DNA of 64,000 bases, taken from the NCBI GenBank assembly GCA_027382625.1, contig JAJKFJ010022100.1, forward strand, positions 186,001-250,000, written 5' to 3'. Positions 11,301 through 24,200 of this stretch are shown one piece after another (position 1 is the first letter of the stretch; each line of letters opens with the position of its first letter). Position numbers and translations under genes: made by a program. Below the pieces are notes generated by a model, which had not been told where the DNA came from, made no database searches, and was given only the letters and a program-made list of their open reading frames with translations. This DNA is from Tetmemena sp. SeJ-2015. Lineage: Eukaryota > Ciliophora > Spirotrichea > Sporadotrichida > Oxytrichidae.

Positions 11301-13647
11301 ATAGGATGAATACGAAAGGATAATCGGGTGGGTAAGATATATAAAATGAAGTTTTGAACTAAGTGGGGAGAGTGGTCCTGATGATCATTTGGTAACTGTA
11401 GGGAACTGGTTTGAATTTAGTCCGCGCATTCGAACCCCCAATAATTACAAAATTATATCTTTCGCAATTTAAATTAATTAATCAGATCACATTGAGCGAA
11501 GTGCTTCCAGAAGTTTCCCACAAAATCGGAAGTTTAAGGGAAAAAAAAAAATGAGCAAATTCAGAAAACAGTCACTCGAGTACCCGAATTCCAAATCAGT
11601 CCGACGGGGGCAAAAATACTCGAAATAATAAAAGAATTGCAGAGTGGCCGTCTCAAATTTTAATCCTAATTTAAAAAATTTATAGGGGGGGAAAAAAATT
11701 AAAAAAGGGGTTTTTTTATTAATCTCTTTTTGAACAGCCATTGATAATCCATTCATATTTTACCCATAATTTTTTGAGGATTCGGAGTGGGAATCGAGGC
11801 TGAGCACTTGAATAGCATTTTCTAGGCTTTTAATAAAGTAATGAGGAAAAGAGAGCTAAATAAAAATGGCTGTGGTTTAGGGCTAACTATTGTTAAAAAA
11901 TTAGTGGAAGCATGAAAGGGAAAGTGACTGTAAATTCTGTATTAAATAAAGGATCCCAATTCACAATTGAACTACCTTATATAGAAGATCCTTAACCAAT
12001 TAAGCTACAGTCCTTTGATTCCAGTCTTAAGAAAAGAAGGAAGCTAGATTTTAAATTGTGTATAATTTAATGAATTATGATTTGAAAACTAATTCTCTAG
12101 AAATTAAGCTGAAGCAATGCAAAAATAGGCCAATATAAAATAAAGAAATTAGGTAACCAACTTTTAAAAGAGTAAGTAGAAATGATCTGGAATATTCTTA
12201 AAGCTGTATGAATGACAGTTCTAGATAGATCTTGCTCGCCTTAGAAGATTATATATTGGAAATGGAATAAAACTCTAATGATGAGATGGATGATTTATTA
12301 TATAGCTCAAATACTAATTGTTGATCAGAGGTCGAGAGAAACAAATACAAAAGAGAATTAATATTTACAAATAACAGAAGAAGATGACCAATTTGTGAAA
12401 AGGTAGTGAAGTATTCAGTTCAGTAACTGCAGTAAGTCAGTTGAATAGGCTATCCTCATCTAAAATTTTAGATTAGTATTTGCTTTTAAGCATAAATTGT
12501 CAAGATGAAACTTTTATTTAGTGCTATTGAGATATTACTTACCTGAAACGTCATAATGAGTTAAGCTTAGTAATATAACTTTTTATGTCAGCTTGATTCA
12601 TCTTTAATGGCTCTCTTTCCAAGCTGATTATTTTTTCGTAATTAAACCCTGAATCATGCAATTTTAATAATGAAAGGTTTTAACTAAATAATAGTCAAGA
12701 AGATAATTTAATACAAGCTTGTATTTGATTCTCTCGACCTCTTTTCAATAATTCGTATTTGACTCATATTTTGAGTTATGATAACTTCAGTTTAGAAATA
12801 GATAGCCCAGTTATTATATTTTTATTGTGGCAGAAAATAAGTACGAGTTCAATAAGATAAGGAGATAAAATTTGAATCCCAATGAAAGTCCTACATTAAG
12901 TAAATAAGCCCAGATCAGAGTTCTCGTAGCATAAATTTATTTTATTTAGCTGATGATGATCTCTTTAACTTAATAAATCCAAATATATTGTTTCAATTAT
13001 GGAGTGTTTAATGAAACTATAACTTAATATCATATTTAGTCATGATTCTCAAAATCTATAAGAGATATAAATAAGGTATGCAATCAGTTTTTGGTAACTC
13101 TTTACTGATTCAAATCAGAATAAAAAAATAAATTTGTAGACTAGCTGAGCAAATATAAATAAACTGCCTTTATAAAAATAATAAGAAATAAAAATTATAA
13201 TTAATTTTAAGGGATTTATAATTATACTATTTAACTAATTATTTATCTATAGCTCTTGAAGGCCTGCTGAATCAACTTGGATGAAATAATATTTTATAGT
13301 TTGGAGTGACTTAAATAACTAAAGCCTTCAATGGGAAGCAAGCTCTTGAAATATTCAACTAGTCCCTGACTTAACTATCCTAGTCAGATAAGTAGAGCAC
13401 AACATTTTCTTTAGTAATCCATAAATATATTTAAATCCTGGACAACCACATGCCAGTAATGAATGGAATAGATGCGGGAGTCATGATAAGCAATACTATC
13501 AAGAATAACAATGCTAAATGTAAATTATGCCTACTAAGTGGCGATATACATGAGAGCATTGATGAGGAAGTTATGGAGGCTTTTGACTAAATGCTCATGA
13601 AGCCCATATCATAAAAAGCTTTGGCAGAGCTTGTTAAAAATTTATGA
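5384..13647 (+). CDS. HK1: membrane hybrid histidine kinase, IES-interrupted (type A)
   Basis: First of five paralogs. The start ATG (5384) opens MRKPVSNLDKKTQ. Membrane segments follow (near 6150-6370: SVWVGYP..., then FISILDLGILNIILFST after joining at pointer TTGACTT). Next come the linker IFSRSWGLRDRQQF (7540-7660), HisKA with AHEFRNPLN (9452-9545), a HATPase domain (about 11,100-11,995; TDSNRLRQILINLLSNAIKY) and REC (12,950-13,647; ADDDLFNLI, LDNHMPVMNG, LLSGD, LMKP). The stop TGA is at 13645-13647. It would pass phosphate from His to its own REC Asp. Three insertions lie in it: 8623-9034 and 11301-11770 inside IESs, and 9723-11016 inside a coding MDS. Single-base losses near 7613, 11780 and 11912 break frame in conserved motifs, so it may be decaying, or these may be base-call errors. 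Confidence 0.75.
8623..9034. mobile_element. TATAG-ended TIR element inside an HK1 IES
   Basis: The left end is TATAGCTGAGAATTTAAT; the right end reverse-complemented is TATAGTAGGAATTTTAAT. A homologous copy lies at 17228-17639 but sits between different kinase modules (H-I in HK2, L-M in HK1), so the segment has moved and is not an ancestral MDS. The ends match the TAYAGYNR-type consensus described for Paramecium IESs and Tc1/mariner-related ciliate elements. No clear transposase is seen. Confidence 0.55.
9723..11016. mobile_element. 1.3 kb TIR transposon with TA duplication inside an HK1 MDS
   Basis: Terminal inverted repeats of roughly 35-50 bp begin TATGATGAATACGAATGC (left) and TAGGATGAATACAAATGC (right, reverse-complemented). 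TA flanks both sides (9721-9722 and 11017-11018). Deleting the element plus one TA restores QQLVLNLEPTPTKEIF, exactly the sequence continuous in HK3 and HK5. This supports a TA-target insertion (Tc1/mariner-like behaviour). The interior has moderately GC-rich, coding-like stretches, but I recognise no transposase. Confidence 0.7.
11301..11770. mobile_element. Short TIR element, GATGAATACG family, copy c
   Basis: It begins TATAGGATGAATACGAA and ends with the inverted form AATCCATTCATATTTTACCC. It sits inside the HATPase IES (pointer TTGAG) that is only about 23-26 bp long in HK3-HK5. It would therefore be removed with that IES. Length and ends match the copy at 6-473. Confidence 0.6.
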
Positions 13648-13821
13648 TTTAAAAAGGATAACTTTCATTTCAATTAAGACTATCTTTATAATTAATATTT
13701 GTCTTCTATTTGTATTATGTTATTTCATACAATTTAAATATTAAATTTAAGTATTTGTTTTTAAGGATTTTAGGAAATTAAATTTAGATTTTAGAAAATG
13801 ATTATGATTAGTCCTAGTAAG
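13648..13821. other. HK1 downstream spacer, homologous to the HK5-SET gap
   Basis: The segment AAATTTAAGTATTTG...TTTTAGGAAATTAAAT is shared with the spacer after HK5 (53,870-53,930) and, more diverged, after HK3. It marks HK1 as a type A copy. The homology breaks off at the inverted-repeat element that starts at 13822, before any SET-coding sequence. Confidence 0.55.
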
Positions 13822-14664
13822 TATTATACATTTATCGTTTGATTTTTGAAATTGTAAAAACTATATTAAGAATGTTGTTAATAACGTAATGGGAATTAAA
13901 AAATAATAAATAGGTACATTAGGGAACTCATCCATTAGATATATAACTGTGAGCCTTAATACCAATAAGTGATTAATTAGCAAAATTATAAATAAAGACA
14001 TCTGTTATATTAACTTACATCACATTACGAATTTTAGTAATGGAGAATTTTTCTCTCGTATATCCCTACGCCCACTTATTAAATTTCTATCTTAATAATT
14101 CCCAGGCCCACCCACCACCCTCGGCGTGCAAGAAACCTAAAGGAAAGCAAAGTTAGGATTTAAAATAATTACACAATTTTTTATTTACTCCATGTTTTTC
14201 AGAATAATTATTATCTTTAATTTTTATTCTGTGGAACTCCATCTTATATTGCACCAGAAATATTTTGAGTTTTTATTTTTCTTAACTTGATCTCTAAAAT
14301 ATATCTATAGAAATTAATAAGGATATTTATTTACCTATTTTGTAGTTGTCTTGCACGTTTTGGGTGGTGGGTGGGTTTGGAATTATTAAAATTGAAAATT
14401 AATCAGGAGGGCCCATAGGGGCATAGAATGGAGAAAAAACTCCATATCTAATTTTTTTAAAATGAAGTAAGTTATATATAGTTAATCTCTATATTTAAAT
14501 TTTTCTTACTAATCTCTATTAATTTTTTTTTACTTACTGTTATATGACTACTGGCCTGAATACCCCTTAGGGGAATCATTAACTCATTAATTACTTATTC
14601 GTTAACTAATCAAAAGTTGATTATATTTCTACAATTTCAAAAATCAAACGATAAATGTATAATA
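13822..14664. mobile_element. 0.84 kb inverted-repeat element between HK1 and HK2
   Basis: The outer ends are TATTATACATTTATCGTTTG and its inverted form at 14630-14664. A second nested inverted pair with unusually high GC (CCCACCCACCACCC near 14105 and GGGTGGTGGGTGGG near 14362) makes much of the element an imperfect palindrome. No ORF of note. It resembles a fold-back or MITE-type insertion. Confidence 0.55.
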
Positions 14665-15215
14665 TTATTGTGCTGTCTTAAAATAGATACTCTTTAAGCT
14701 ATTATAAACAGAGTTGACAAATATTTATTTTTGCTTTGCAGTTAAGTTAAAATAAATTGAATTAATTAACTTATTAGTTATAGGTGAGAAACCAATGTTA
14801 AATATATTATTTTACCAGGTTTAACGCAATTGAAATTACACAAAATGCATTTATACTAATCGATTCAACTTCATATTCTATTATAATCTTAATATTTGCT
14901 ACTTTTGTCCATCCAAAAGAATAACAAAAGATTAAAGCAGAATTCAAAATTATAAATTGGTTTTAAGTTATTAGATAATATTTCATTTGGATTTTATACT
15001 ATTTAAAAATATATTTTCATTTCTTTTATTTATCTTAGCACCTCTACTGAATAAATTATATAAAATTATGAACAAATAAATATATAAAAATAGTAGTAAA
15101 GAGAGATTTACAGGAAAAGTTTAATTATAGAAGAAGAAGGACTATTTCATTTAGACTATAATTAATTAAACATTATAGAGGATATATTACTATTAACTAA
15201 ATTCCCAAATATTCT
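14665..15215. other. HK2 upstream region
   Basis: AT-rich 5' flank of HK2. The last ~130 bp (GTAGTAAAGAGAGATTTACAGG..., then AGAAGAAGAAGG) matches the flank upstream of HK4 near 39,490-39,600, supporting a shared type B origin. I see no other gene. Confidence 0.45.
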
Positions 15216-18200
15216 ATGACATAAACTGTCTCAAACTTTGAACACAAAGTACTGCAGCATTATTTAATTACAAAAATTCTTATGTCAATTTATTAAAGCA
15301 TCTTTAATTTTCCTAACAATTTTATGCGAAATTTGAGATCGCTTTGTTCTCATACCTTTCTAAAATCTTCATAAGATTTTCTACAATTTTTATTAAAAAA
15401 TAAATGCTATCACTAGACAAATAAAAGTAAAGTAAAGTAAAATTTTAGGAATGGAATTAATAATCAATTTCAAATCTCCGCACTTAAAAGTACTAGATAA
15501 GAAACCGTACTATTATCCTATGTAAGTTACTATGGTTTTTATATATTTGTAGGGATATTTCATTTCAAGTGGGAAACCACTAGAGTTAAAACTTCCTACA
15601 ATTGCTGGGATCTTTCTAGATAAATAAGAATTCTCATTTTATGTATCTTTTTTGAGTCTCTAAGATATAAAAAGAAATTTGAAATAAACAATTTAAAATC
15701 ATTTTAAATTAGATTTTCAATGGATTTCATTTATTCCATGACTTTTCCTTTTTATGTTGAAAAGCAAGCAATAAAATTATTTGAGATGAAATAAATTTCT
15801 ATTTAGATTTAATATAAAAAATCAAGGCTTAGATTAGTTGGATTAATGGCTGGAAATTATAATAAAATTTTAAAATAATTATTTTATAAAAGAAGATTAC
15901 TAAATGATATAGTTATAAATTTAATTTATTCAAAGCTTATGTTTTTAACTTTATTATATTAAATATTTTTCACAGCAGCAATCGGAATTTAGCAGTAAAA
16001 GACTTTCAAAAAATCAAGAAATTTACGACTTAGAGAAGAACGATGAATTCTTATAATCATAAAATAGTAGCAATCTCACTGATGAGTCAACTCTCTAGCT
16101 TTGCTCTATTTCTTATTACAATTTTATATTTTGCATAGAAAAGCTAATGACAAAGGTCTATTCTAGCACTGAAAAAATTTTCCTTTCGCTGAGATTTAAG
16201 GACGCAAATCTAGAACGAGAATACTCCAAAAATTTCCACCCTGAGATAGTTCGGTAAAATAAATAATTCGCATAGCTTTGATATGTGGGCTTATGCAATT
16301 TATTAAATGAAATATATTTGATTAATTCTTGATTGCTGTTTATCTTGTTTATTGCTTCTATGTCTCACCCTACAAGCAATATGCCGATTACGATCAGCTG
16401 CCTCAGATATTTAGTTTGAATTTATTTTCAATAAATTTTATAAAATTCCTCAGATTTATATCTTGGCGAGTGTGTGGATTGGGTACCCCTTTGCTTTGCT
16501 GGTTATGTGTTGGAAGAGTCCCTTTGCAGCTTAGTTCTACGGCTATGTTCAAATAATCGCTCTTTGCGTAATAAGCTTTGAAGGGATGATTCGATACCCA
16601 TATTTCATAAGTATGCTTGACATATTATATTTTAAGAATAGACTTAGGAGTACTCAACATGATGCTAGTTACAACTTTTATTAAAATATATCTTATATTA
16701 AGTCAATGATCACTATAAATAATTCATTTTGATGCAAAAATAATTTAGAAAAGTATTGGCCTATGATCTGCAACTCTTCATAAAAAAAGAGCTTCAACCT
16801 TAACACTCTTTTATTAATAAGAGTGAGTTAGTGCATTTAAAAATCACCATTTCCATTATAAAATTTTCTTTATTTAATTCTGAAGGTTGCCCACAAATTT
16901 TTAATTCCTGAATTAGTTTGTTCTCTTTATTTGGCTTGACTATAAACTTTAAATTAGAATAGATATTTATATTTGAATAGAATTAAAAGATAATTTAAAT
17001 ATACTATAAATTTTATGTAATAAAATATTAGCCACTAATTTTAACTGTTTCAATTACATGCAACTGTAAAAAATGGCTTCTCGTCACTATCAAATTTTTT
17101 TTTATCAATTTAAGAATTAAACATTTCATAGAACTATCGTTATTTGCTTGGTATATATTGGATGCAGATAAACATGAATTTGAATTTCATTGTTTTAATT
17201 GAATGTGGAAATTTCATTATCCTATAATATAGCTGAGAATTTAAAGTAAAGTAAAGTAAAATTTAGAATATAATAATAATCAATTTCTTAAAACGCACTT
17301 ATGTATAATTAAGATCATTTATAATTATTAAGTGAGATTTAATAAAAAGATAATTAAATTAGATATTAAATTAAAATGGAATAAATCAGTGATAGTTGAA
17401 GTGTATCCAATTTAAATAATTATTGCACCATTCGATTTAGAATTAAATTTTAAGAACTTTTAATCCTTGCATATCACTGATGAGAGTTGATGCGAAGATG
17501 ATTAAAGAAGAAACTCATATTAATTTTTGATTTCTCTATCGAACAAGCTGCAGATCAGCGATTTCAACTGACACGAAGTTGCGGCTCTCCATTTAATTAT
17601 TTTAACAAATCATCAATTTTAATTAAAATTTCATCTATATTGTAGGTTTAAGAAACATGGAGTACTAATGATTAAAACTCAACAATTAAAATGCTTTCAC
17701 AAGTAATTATTAGCTATCTTGTAGTCTTCCTTTTCTTAATTTTAAATTTTAAATTATTTTCTCGAGATCATGGGGGTTGAGAGACAGGCAGCAGTTTAAA
17801 TAAAAAATAGACCAAATACAAATGGTGAAGTTCTTTAACTCAATTATCAAATCACACCATGATATTCTTATTGTCACACAAGGAGAGGATGTAATATTGC
17901 TCCTCTATCAAATATATTTAAAATTATTTATCTTTATTAAATTAATATTATTACATTAAGTGTCCTGTAATTCTATTTATAATAAACTTATTCTTAATAA
18001 ATTTATGAAATAGATATGATGATTTTAGTTTATCTTATATTTTTTATTTATAACTTTGCATTATTTTACAACTAACACGTCAAAAAATTATTAGAAAATA
18101 ATGAAGAGTTGAATAACGGGCCAACAGATATTTCTCCTGGTATTTAATTTGAGCATCCTAAAATAGAATTACAAATATAAAGAGCTCTCTCATTTATAAA

Positions 18201-21200
18201 ATAAGAGCAAAAAGGAGAGAAAAAAGAGAAATTTTAGAATAGCAAGCCCAATTTCCTTTATTTATTTTCCAAGATTAAGCTATGGTTAAAATTTAATTTA
18301 ATATTGAAATTTATTTTTCATTTTTAACCCTTTTGTTTTATTAAAAAAATTTGAAAATTTTCAAGGGCTATATTATTTTTAAAATCTATTTTTTATTGAT
18401 TTAAAAAATTTTTTTTTAAAAAAAAAACTCTAAATTATTTAAACAGTTGGCAATTCTCTTAATTAGATGTTAAATTAGCGTGAGCTAAAAATTTGGAATG
18501 GCTGTTTCTTAAAATGTGTTTTCATGCTATTTAGTTTATTTAGTTTTAATATTGTTAAATTTAATAACTAATTTGGCTTTATTGTTGACATTTCAACGAA
18601 ATTTCTGTATTTAATGAATAAAATACAATCATTATTTTTAAACTTATTAGCGAAAAGGACAGTCATTTTTAAATTTAGAAAATTCTAACAGCATTAGTAT
18701 GTGAATGAGTGAGATTTTTTGGTTCGTAAGTTGCTCGAATTATTTTTTTAATAAGTGTCTCTTTTATAATCTAAGGTGCATTTTAATTGATCTGATTTAA
18801 AGAAAAATTTGAACAATAATTAATAAAGTAAAAATGGGGGCTTCTCAAGTTTGAATAATAAAAATGATATTTCTGAAAATAATTAAAATAGGTTATACAC
18901 AGCATGGGATTATGTCAAATCTACATCTTTAATTGGTTCATCTCTAGATGAGAACTTAAATGGAATCATTAAAATTAATTTTTTTGCAATAAAAATAAGT
19001 CGTCGTTTTTGAATTGCATTTTTAATTAATTTAAAATTTTTTTATTTAATTTGAAAAATTTTTTTTACCAAATTTAAATTTCAATTGTATTAAGCTAAAA
19101 AAAAAATTATATAGGGAAATTTCTAATTTTTAAGGCATTTTAAGATATTTTATTGCAAAGTTTTTATCCTTTTTAAATAAGAATCCCATTCTATTCAGAC
19201 ATTAAAGAAAAACAAAGACAATATTAATTTTATACTAAAAAATGAAAAATGAAAATCAAAAATAAATTAAATAATAAATGAAGAATTGTAAAATATTGGC
19301 CGTTAATTTTGAGCTAAGCATTCTCATTATGAGGCTTGTTTTCTAGCTTATTGAAATAAAAAAATGAGTTTTTTTCTCAATAGCCATTACGATAGGATGT
19401 ACTATGAAGAGATTTCGAAATCACGAACTTTGAATCAAGATTTTAGCCAAGTTCAAAAATGTATGGCCAAGGTAACTCTTTACTCACACTTCCTACAAAA
19501 AATTTGCAAGGATGCAAGTTTCTTAGAAATTTATGTTTAATCTAATGGTAAAAATTTCAGCCCAATATCTCACACTTCAACTGCCACTGGTTTTGAATTA
19601 ATAAAATTTATTGTTATTTCAATTATCTTTTTAAATAAATTCTCATCTCTTATAAAAAGTTTAATTGATTGTACAATATATTTATATGAAAATCTTAGAG
19701 TTTAATAAAATTTCCCTTGACATTTTTTTTTAAAAATCCCTAATTTTTAAATTTCTTTTATGAGAAAGTCTGCATCTTATTAAGATATCACTCCACTTAA
19801 TAAGCTCTCTGCATTCTTTTACTGTTTTTCCCGGAATTTTCTTCCTAAAATTTAGGGATTCGCTTCTTTATCGATGAAAGTCCCTCTTCATTAAGAGTTT
19901 GGCATTTTCTCCCCGATATTAATTCGACTAGTGTTTTCTTTGCGAGCTTAAAATTTCTAGAATAAAAGGTTTAAAGATTATCATTAATTTTTTGGAATTT
20001 TCTTTTTTTTAAATGGAAATTAGTTAAAAGGATATTTGTCAAGAAATAAGAAATAAATAGGAGTTGAATCCTGAGTTTAATTATCTTAGTTCTGTGAAGG
20101 ATTTGATATTTATCACTCTGCCTAAGTATCTACCAATTAAGGCACTCTTAGATCTTTTCCTCTATCATTCAAGCTAATACTTTCATCTTTAATGATATAT
20201 TTCATCTTAGTCTTAAATCTTTAAGCTTTGATAATAAACTTACCTTTCCATAGCAGTTCTATCTTAAAATTGGATGATGTTTATAAATTTAATTCACAGC
20301 CTCTAAAAAGTTATAAGTTCATAGATAAATATATGATATAAGTCTGTCTTCACAATCTAATTGAATTCAAGATAGGGCAGTGTTTTAAAAATATGCATTT
20401 TTTACAAAAATAGCAGAGTAAGTTTAGGCTCAAGAAATAATAAGAGTTCCTCTTTCTTCTCTGAACTCTACATCTTGATCTTGTAGTTAATTATTATTTT
20501 TTTTGAACAATAGCCATTTATTTATTTAAAATGTTATTATTTTAATATTTAAAACACAGCAAATACCAGATAACTTTCTAAGAGATAAAATCTAATTGCT
20601 AAGTTTTTAGAGTGACTACAATTTAAGATGTAACTCTCAAAATGATTTTAGAAAAACAGACAAATCTTATCAAATATAAAAGTATGGCCTTTGCTCAAGC
20701 CGCACATGAATTCAGAAATCCTTTAAATGAAATTTATCATATTATGTGATTAATACGAATGCTTTATCGTGAATTGTTTTTTCTCTTAAATAACTGGCAA
20801 TTATTAGCCTTACTGTAATTGGGGTTTGGTAGCTTAATTTCGATTTTAAGTCAAAAATTTAAAATACATAGCGGATGACCAGTTTATCTCTTAACTCATG
20901 CTAGAGTTTGAACTTTTTTTTCCACTAGTGTGGTATTCTCTTTGCTCATAGCTCAAGGCATACTGCTCTAAATTCATGCCCCCTCTTTGTTGCACCTCTA
21001 GTTCTAACATTAAACTTTAATGTGTCTCATCTTAACGAAGTATTTGAAGTTAATGTATAGCTCAATTTTCAGTTGATTCTGCTTCAAATGCTTGCTCTGT
21101 TCATAGCTTTGGCTAAGCTAGTAATAGAAGAATGGTATAAGAGGAGGACTAGGCCAGAAATCATATTGGAAATTATAACCCCGCCATTTTGCGCCAACCA

Positions 21201-24200
21201 CTCCGGCAATTTGCACCTGAAAATTCATCAAAGTAATTTCATAAAATTACCATCTGAAAATGGTTTGAATTGGTCTTCTAATCTCCTCAGGAAGGTGATA
21301 TCCTCCTGCGATTTGCCATTTTTCAAATGAGTTGAATGCTCCTGCAGATAAGATCCATTGAGCAAGGTTTTCAAAATTTTGCATCCTTTGAAGTATACTT
21401 GCATAATAGAAGACTCCACTCCTATCAGGAGAGCTCACTAAAACGCAATTGCAGTTGAGAACTCCTCGACTTCACAAGTCTTCAGTCTATCGCAGTATAA
21501 ATCTCAAGTTTAACATTCTTCCATAATTGCTCTCTAATTAAAGAGTCACACTTGCTCAATAAAAAGATCTATGAAGGGTACAGGCTGAATTTAAGATACT
21601 AACACTATGGGATACAATAGCAGTAATTCTTGAGTTGTTCAATCTCAGTGGTAATAAATTCTTCCATTATAAAAATTTGAGATTAAACCCTAAATATATT
21701 TAATGGGCTACTAATTAATCAGTCGTTATTTAAGAGATAATTTAATTCACAATAAAGAATTCATATTCACCCTATAGTATTATAGTAGTAGCATTGAATT
21801 CGCAAAATTTTTTTTTCTTTGATGGCTGTGCACTGGCAGTTGAAGAGAGCAGGGCAGGTTTCCTGATGGAGTGGCTCTGATGCGTGGCAGTTGGAGATCT
21901 CTTTTTCTAATCTAGTTCAAATTTAATTGAGAACAGAAATTTAAATTTAATAATTAAGATCACACATTTAATTACGCAATTAATTAAAAAAAACTTTTTT
22001 TCCCAATTAAAATTGGCATTCGTACATTTAAGGCGTATTTTGGGGTTACACTCCTATTGTACTAATGTACTAAAGTACTAGTCGGGTAATCCGAAGCGTC
22101 CAATTTAAATTTGGGGTTATTGCAAGCTTGCGCCCTCCATTTTCCTGGGGGAATTTGGGGGTTTTGGGGTTGGGGAATAAAATAAAGGAAAAAAAATTTT
22201 TAAAAAACTTTAACTAAATTGAAAATAAATTTTTAAAGCAAATCAATATCCACTATCTCTGCTATCAATCTATTTTAAACGATTCGGTTTTCCAAAGGGT
22301 TTCCGGTTTATTCACCTACTGCATTTTTTCAATCAGTGCTTTCCCCTACTAATCTGCCCCTCAAAGTACTTTTGGGTTTGGTCAAAATCCGTTCCCCAGG
22401 AAAGGTTGGTGATGACTTTTTTCCCCCTCTTTACTCATGTGGGCAGAAAAGTCCTTTTTAAAATGCCTCGAAAATTCGCCTTTAAGGCCCCAAATTTGAG
22501 AGGATTTTTCTTTGGAAAAGAACTAATTTTACTTTCCCGCCTTTTTTATTTTTTATTTTTAAAATTTTAAAAAACCCAAATTAAAGGGGTTGGGCTGGAT
22601 TCCCTTTTGGCCCTCCACAAAGCCCTTTAAATTTTTTACCGGGGCTTTTCTACAAAGGGTTCGGGATGGTTTTATCTTTTTCATGATGACCAACTGAGGG
22701 GGCGAAGTTTTACAAACCCCCCCTAGTCTTACCATGAAAATTCCCTTTTTAAAATTTTAAAAGGGGGTTTTTAGGAAATTCCCTTTTAAAAGGGGGGCCT
22801 CATAAGGAACTCTTCCCCGTGTTTAATTTGGGGCCATAACATCCAAACCCCCCAAAAACGGTTTTTAATCCACCCTTTGGGGAAAATTAAAGCGAAGAGG
22901 GTTCCCCCGCCCCGATAGGTTAATGCGCTAAATACTCGGGGGTGACCCCGGACTGTTTCAATTTTCGATCCCTGGAAAGCAAGTCTCAATAAAAACTGAC
23001 TGCTCTAAAACATCCTCCCCTGCTTTGGGAGGGCCCCCATCTTCGTTTTTGGGATCTGAAATGGTCTCAATTTTTCTTTCTCTTTACCAACTTTTAAAAC
23101 TCCGAGGAGTCATCGAGATTTTGATGATATAGATCAGTATAAGACTTTGCCTCTCCTGACTGCATCTTTTTTATCGCATCTAGCACAACTGGAGCTTCAG
23201 CATGAGGGTTCTGTTGCTCGCTGCTCTTCCTTACGATCTTTTTCTTTGGCATGATTCAATAAGCTTATTAGTGATGACAGTCTTCTCACCCAGCACCATT
23301 GATATTTCTTTTGCCTTCATCCAGAGCTTTTTCATTGTGAATCTGAGACGCGGGTGAATGCAGCTTGAGATTGGTGAGGACCTTCTGTCCATTGTATCGA
23401 CTTGAATTGAAGTATTCTTTCGTCAACTCACCAAACGAAGGCTTTATTGTGATCGCCATGTGCAAGGACTGCTTATCCTCAAAATGGAAGAAAAGAACGT
23501 ATCGATTGATAAATCCCACCCTTGATTTTGTCCCTGAGAAATGAATGGTCACCCAAAGCTTTGCTTACATCAACCGTGAAAAAGAATATCGACTTTGAGT
23601 TGTAGTCCTTTGAGTCTTGTCCTTCGGGCTTTCTATGTTTCCATTAGAATTAATTAGTTATTATAATCAACTTTTAAAGCTTCATCATAGCTCCAAATAT
23701 TCAAAAAACACCCAAAACCCTATTCCCCAGGGTATGGACGCGCAAGCTTGCAATAGACTTCAATCATTGGCAACGCTTCGGATTACCCGACTAGTACTTT
23801 AGTACATTAGTCAATAGGATGTAACCCAAAGTACGCCTTAAATGTTAAGTCGAATGTACGAAAATTTTACCAATCAGTGAAAATTAAATTTTTTTTAATT
23901 AATGCGTAATTAAATGTGTGATTTAATTATTAAATTTAAATTTCTGTTCTCAATTAAATTTTAAACTAGTTTAAAAAAAGAGACTCCAACTCCCCACCCC
24001 AAAACCCCCATCAGGAAACCTGCCTGCTCTCTTAAACCCGCCATCAACCCTAAAAAAAAAAAATTTTGCGAATTCAATGCTCTACTATAATATTGATTTA
24101 AAAATGCAATTACTAACCCCCTTTTCTCTTTTTAAAAGGGGAGAATCAAGTGAGTTCAATGACTAGTATTTGAATTTTCCCTTACTAGTTAAAAGCTAAT

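Larger units (their letters stand above)
21778..24092. mobile_element. 2.3 kb element with long (~0.35-0.4 kb) inverted repeats
   Basis: The termini are TATTATAGTAG(T)AGCATTGAATTCGC on the left and its inverted form ending at 24092. Similarity between the arms continues inward past ACTAATGTACTAAAGTACTA to about 22180 and 23690. The outer tip contains TATAGTAG, as in the elements at 8623 and 50468. The interior carries at least two minus-strand ORFs (23552-23286 and from 23252). It sits in the HK2 IES that separates HisKA from the next MDS. The left arm and the interior up to about 23.1 kb look like degraded consensus compared with the right arm. Confidence 0.65.

Noticed and set aside
22152..22176. 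Telomere-like GGGGTTTTGGGG (and CCCCAAAACCCC near 23,997)
   Set aside because: These resemble hypotrich telomere repeats, but each lies in an arm of the 2.3 kb element whose other arm reads a normal mixed sequence at the same place. The motif is probably produced by the homopolymer smearing seen throughout that block.
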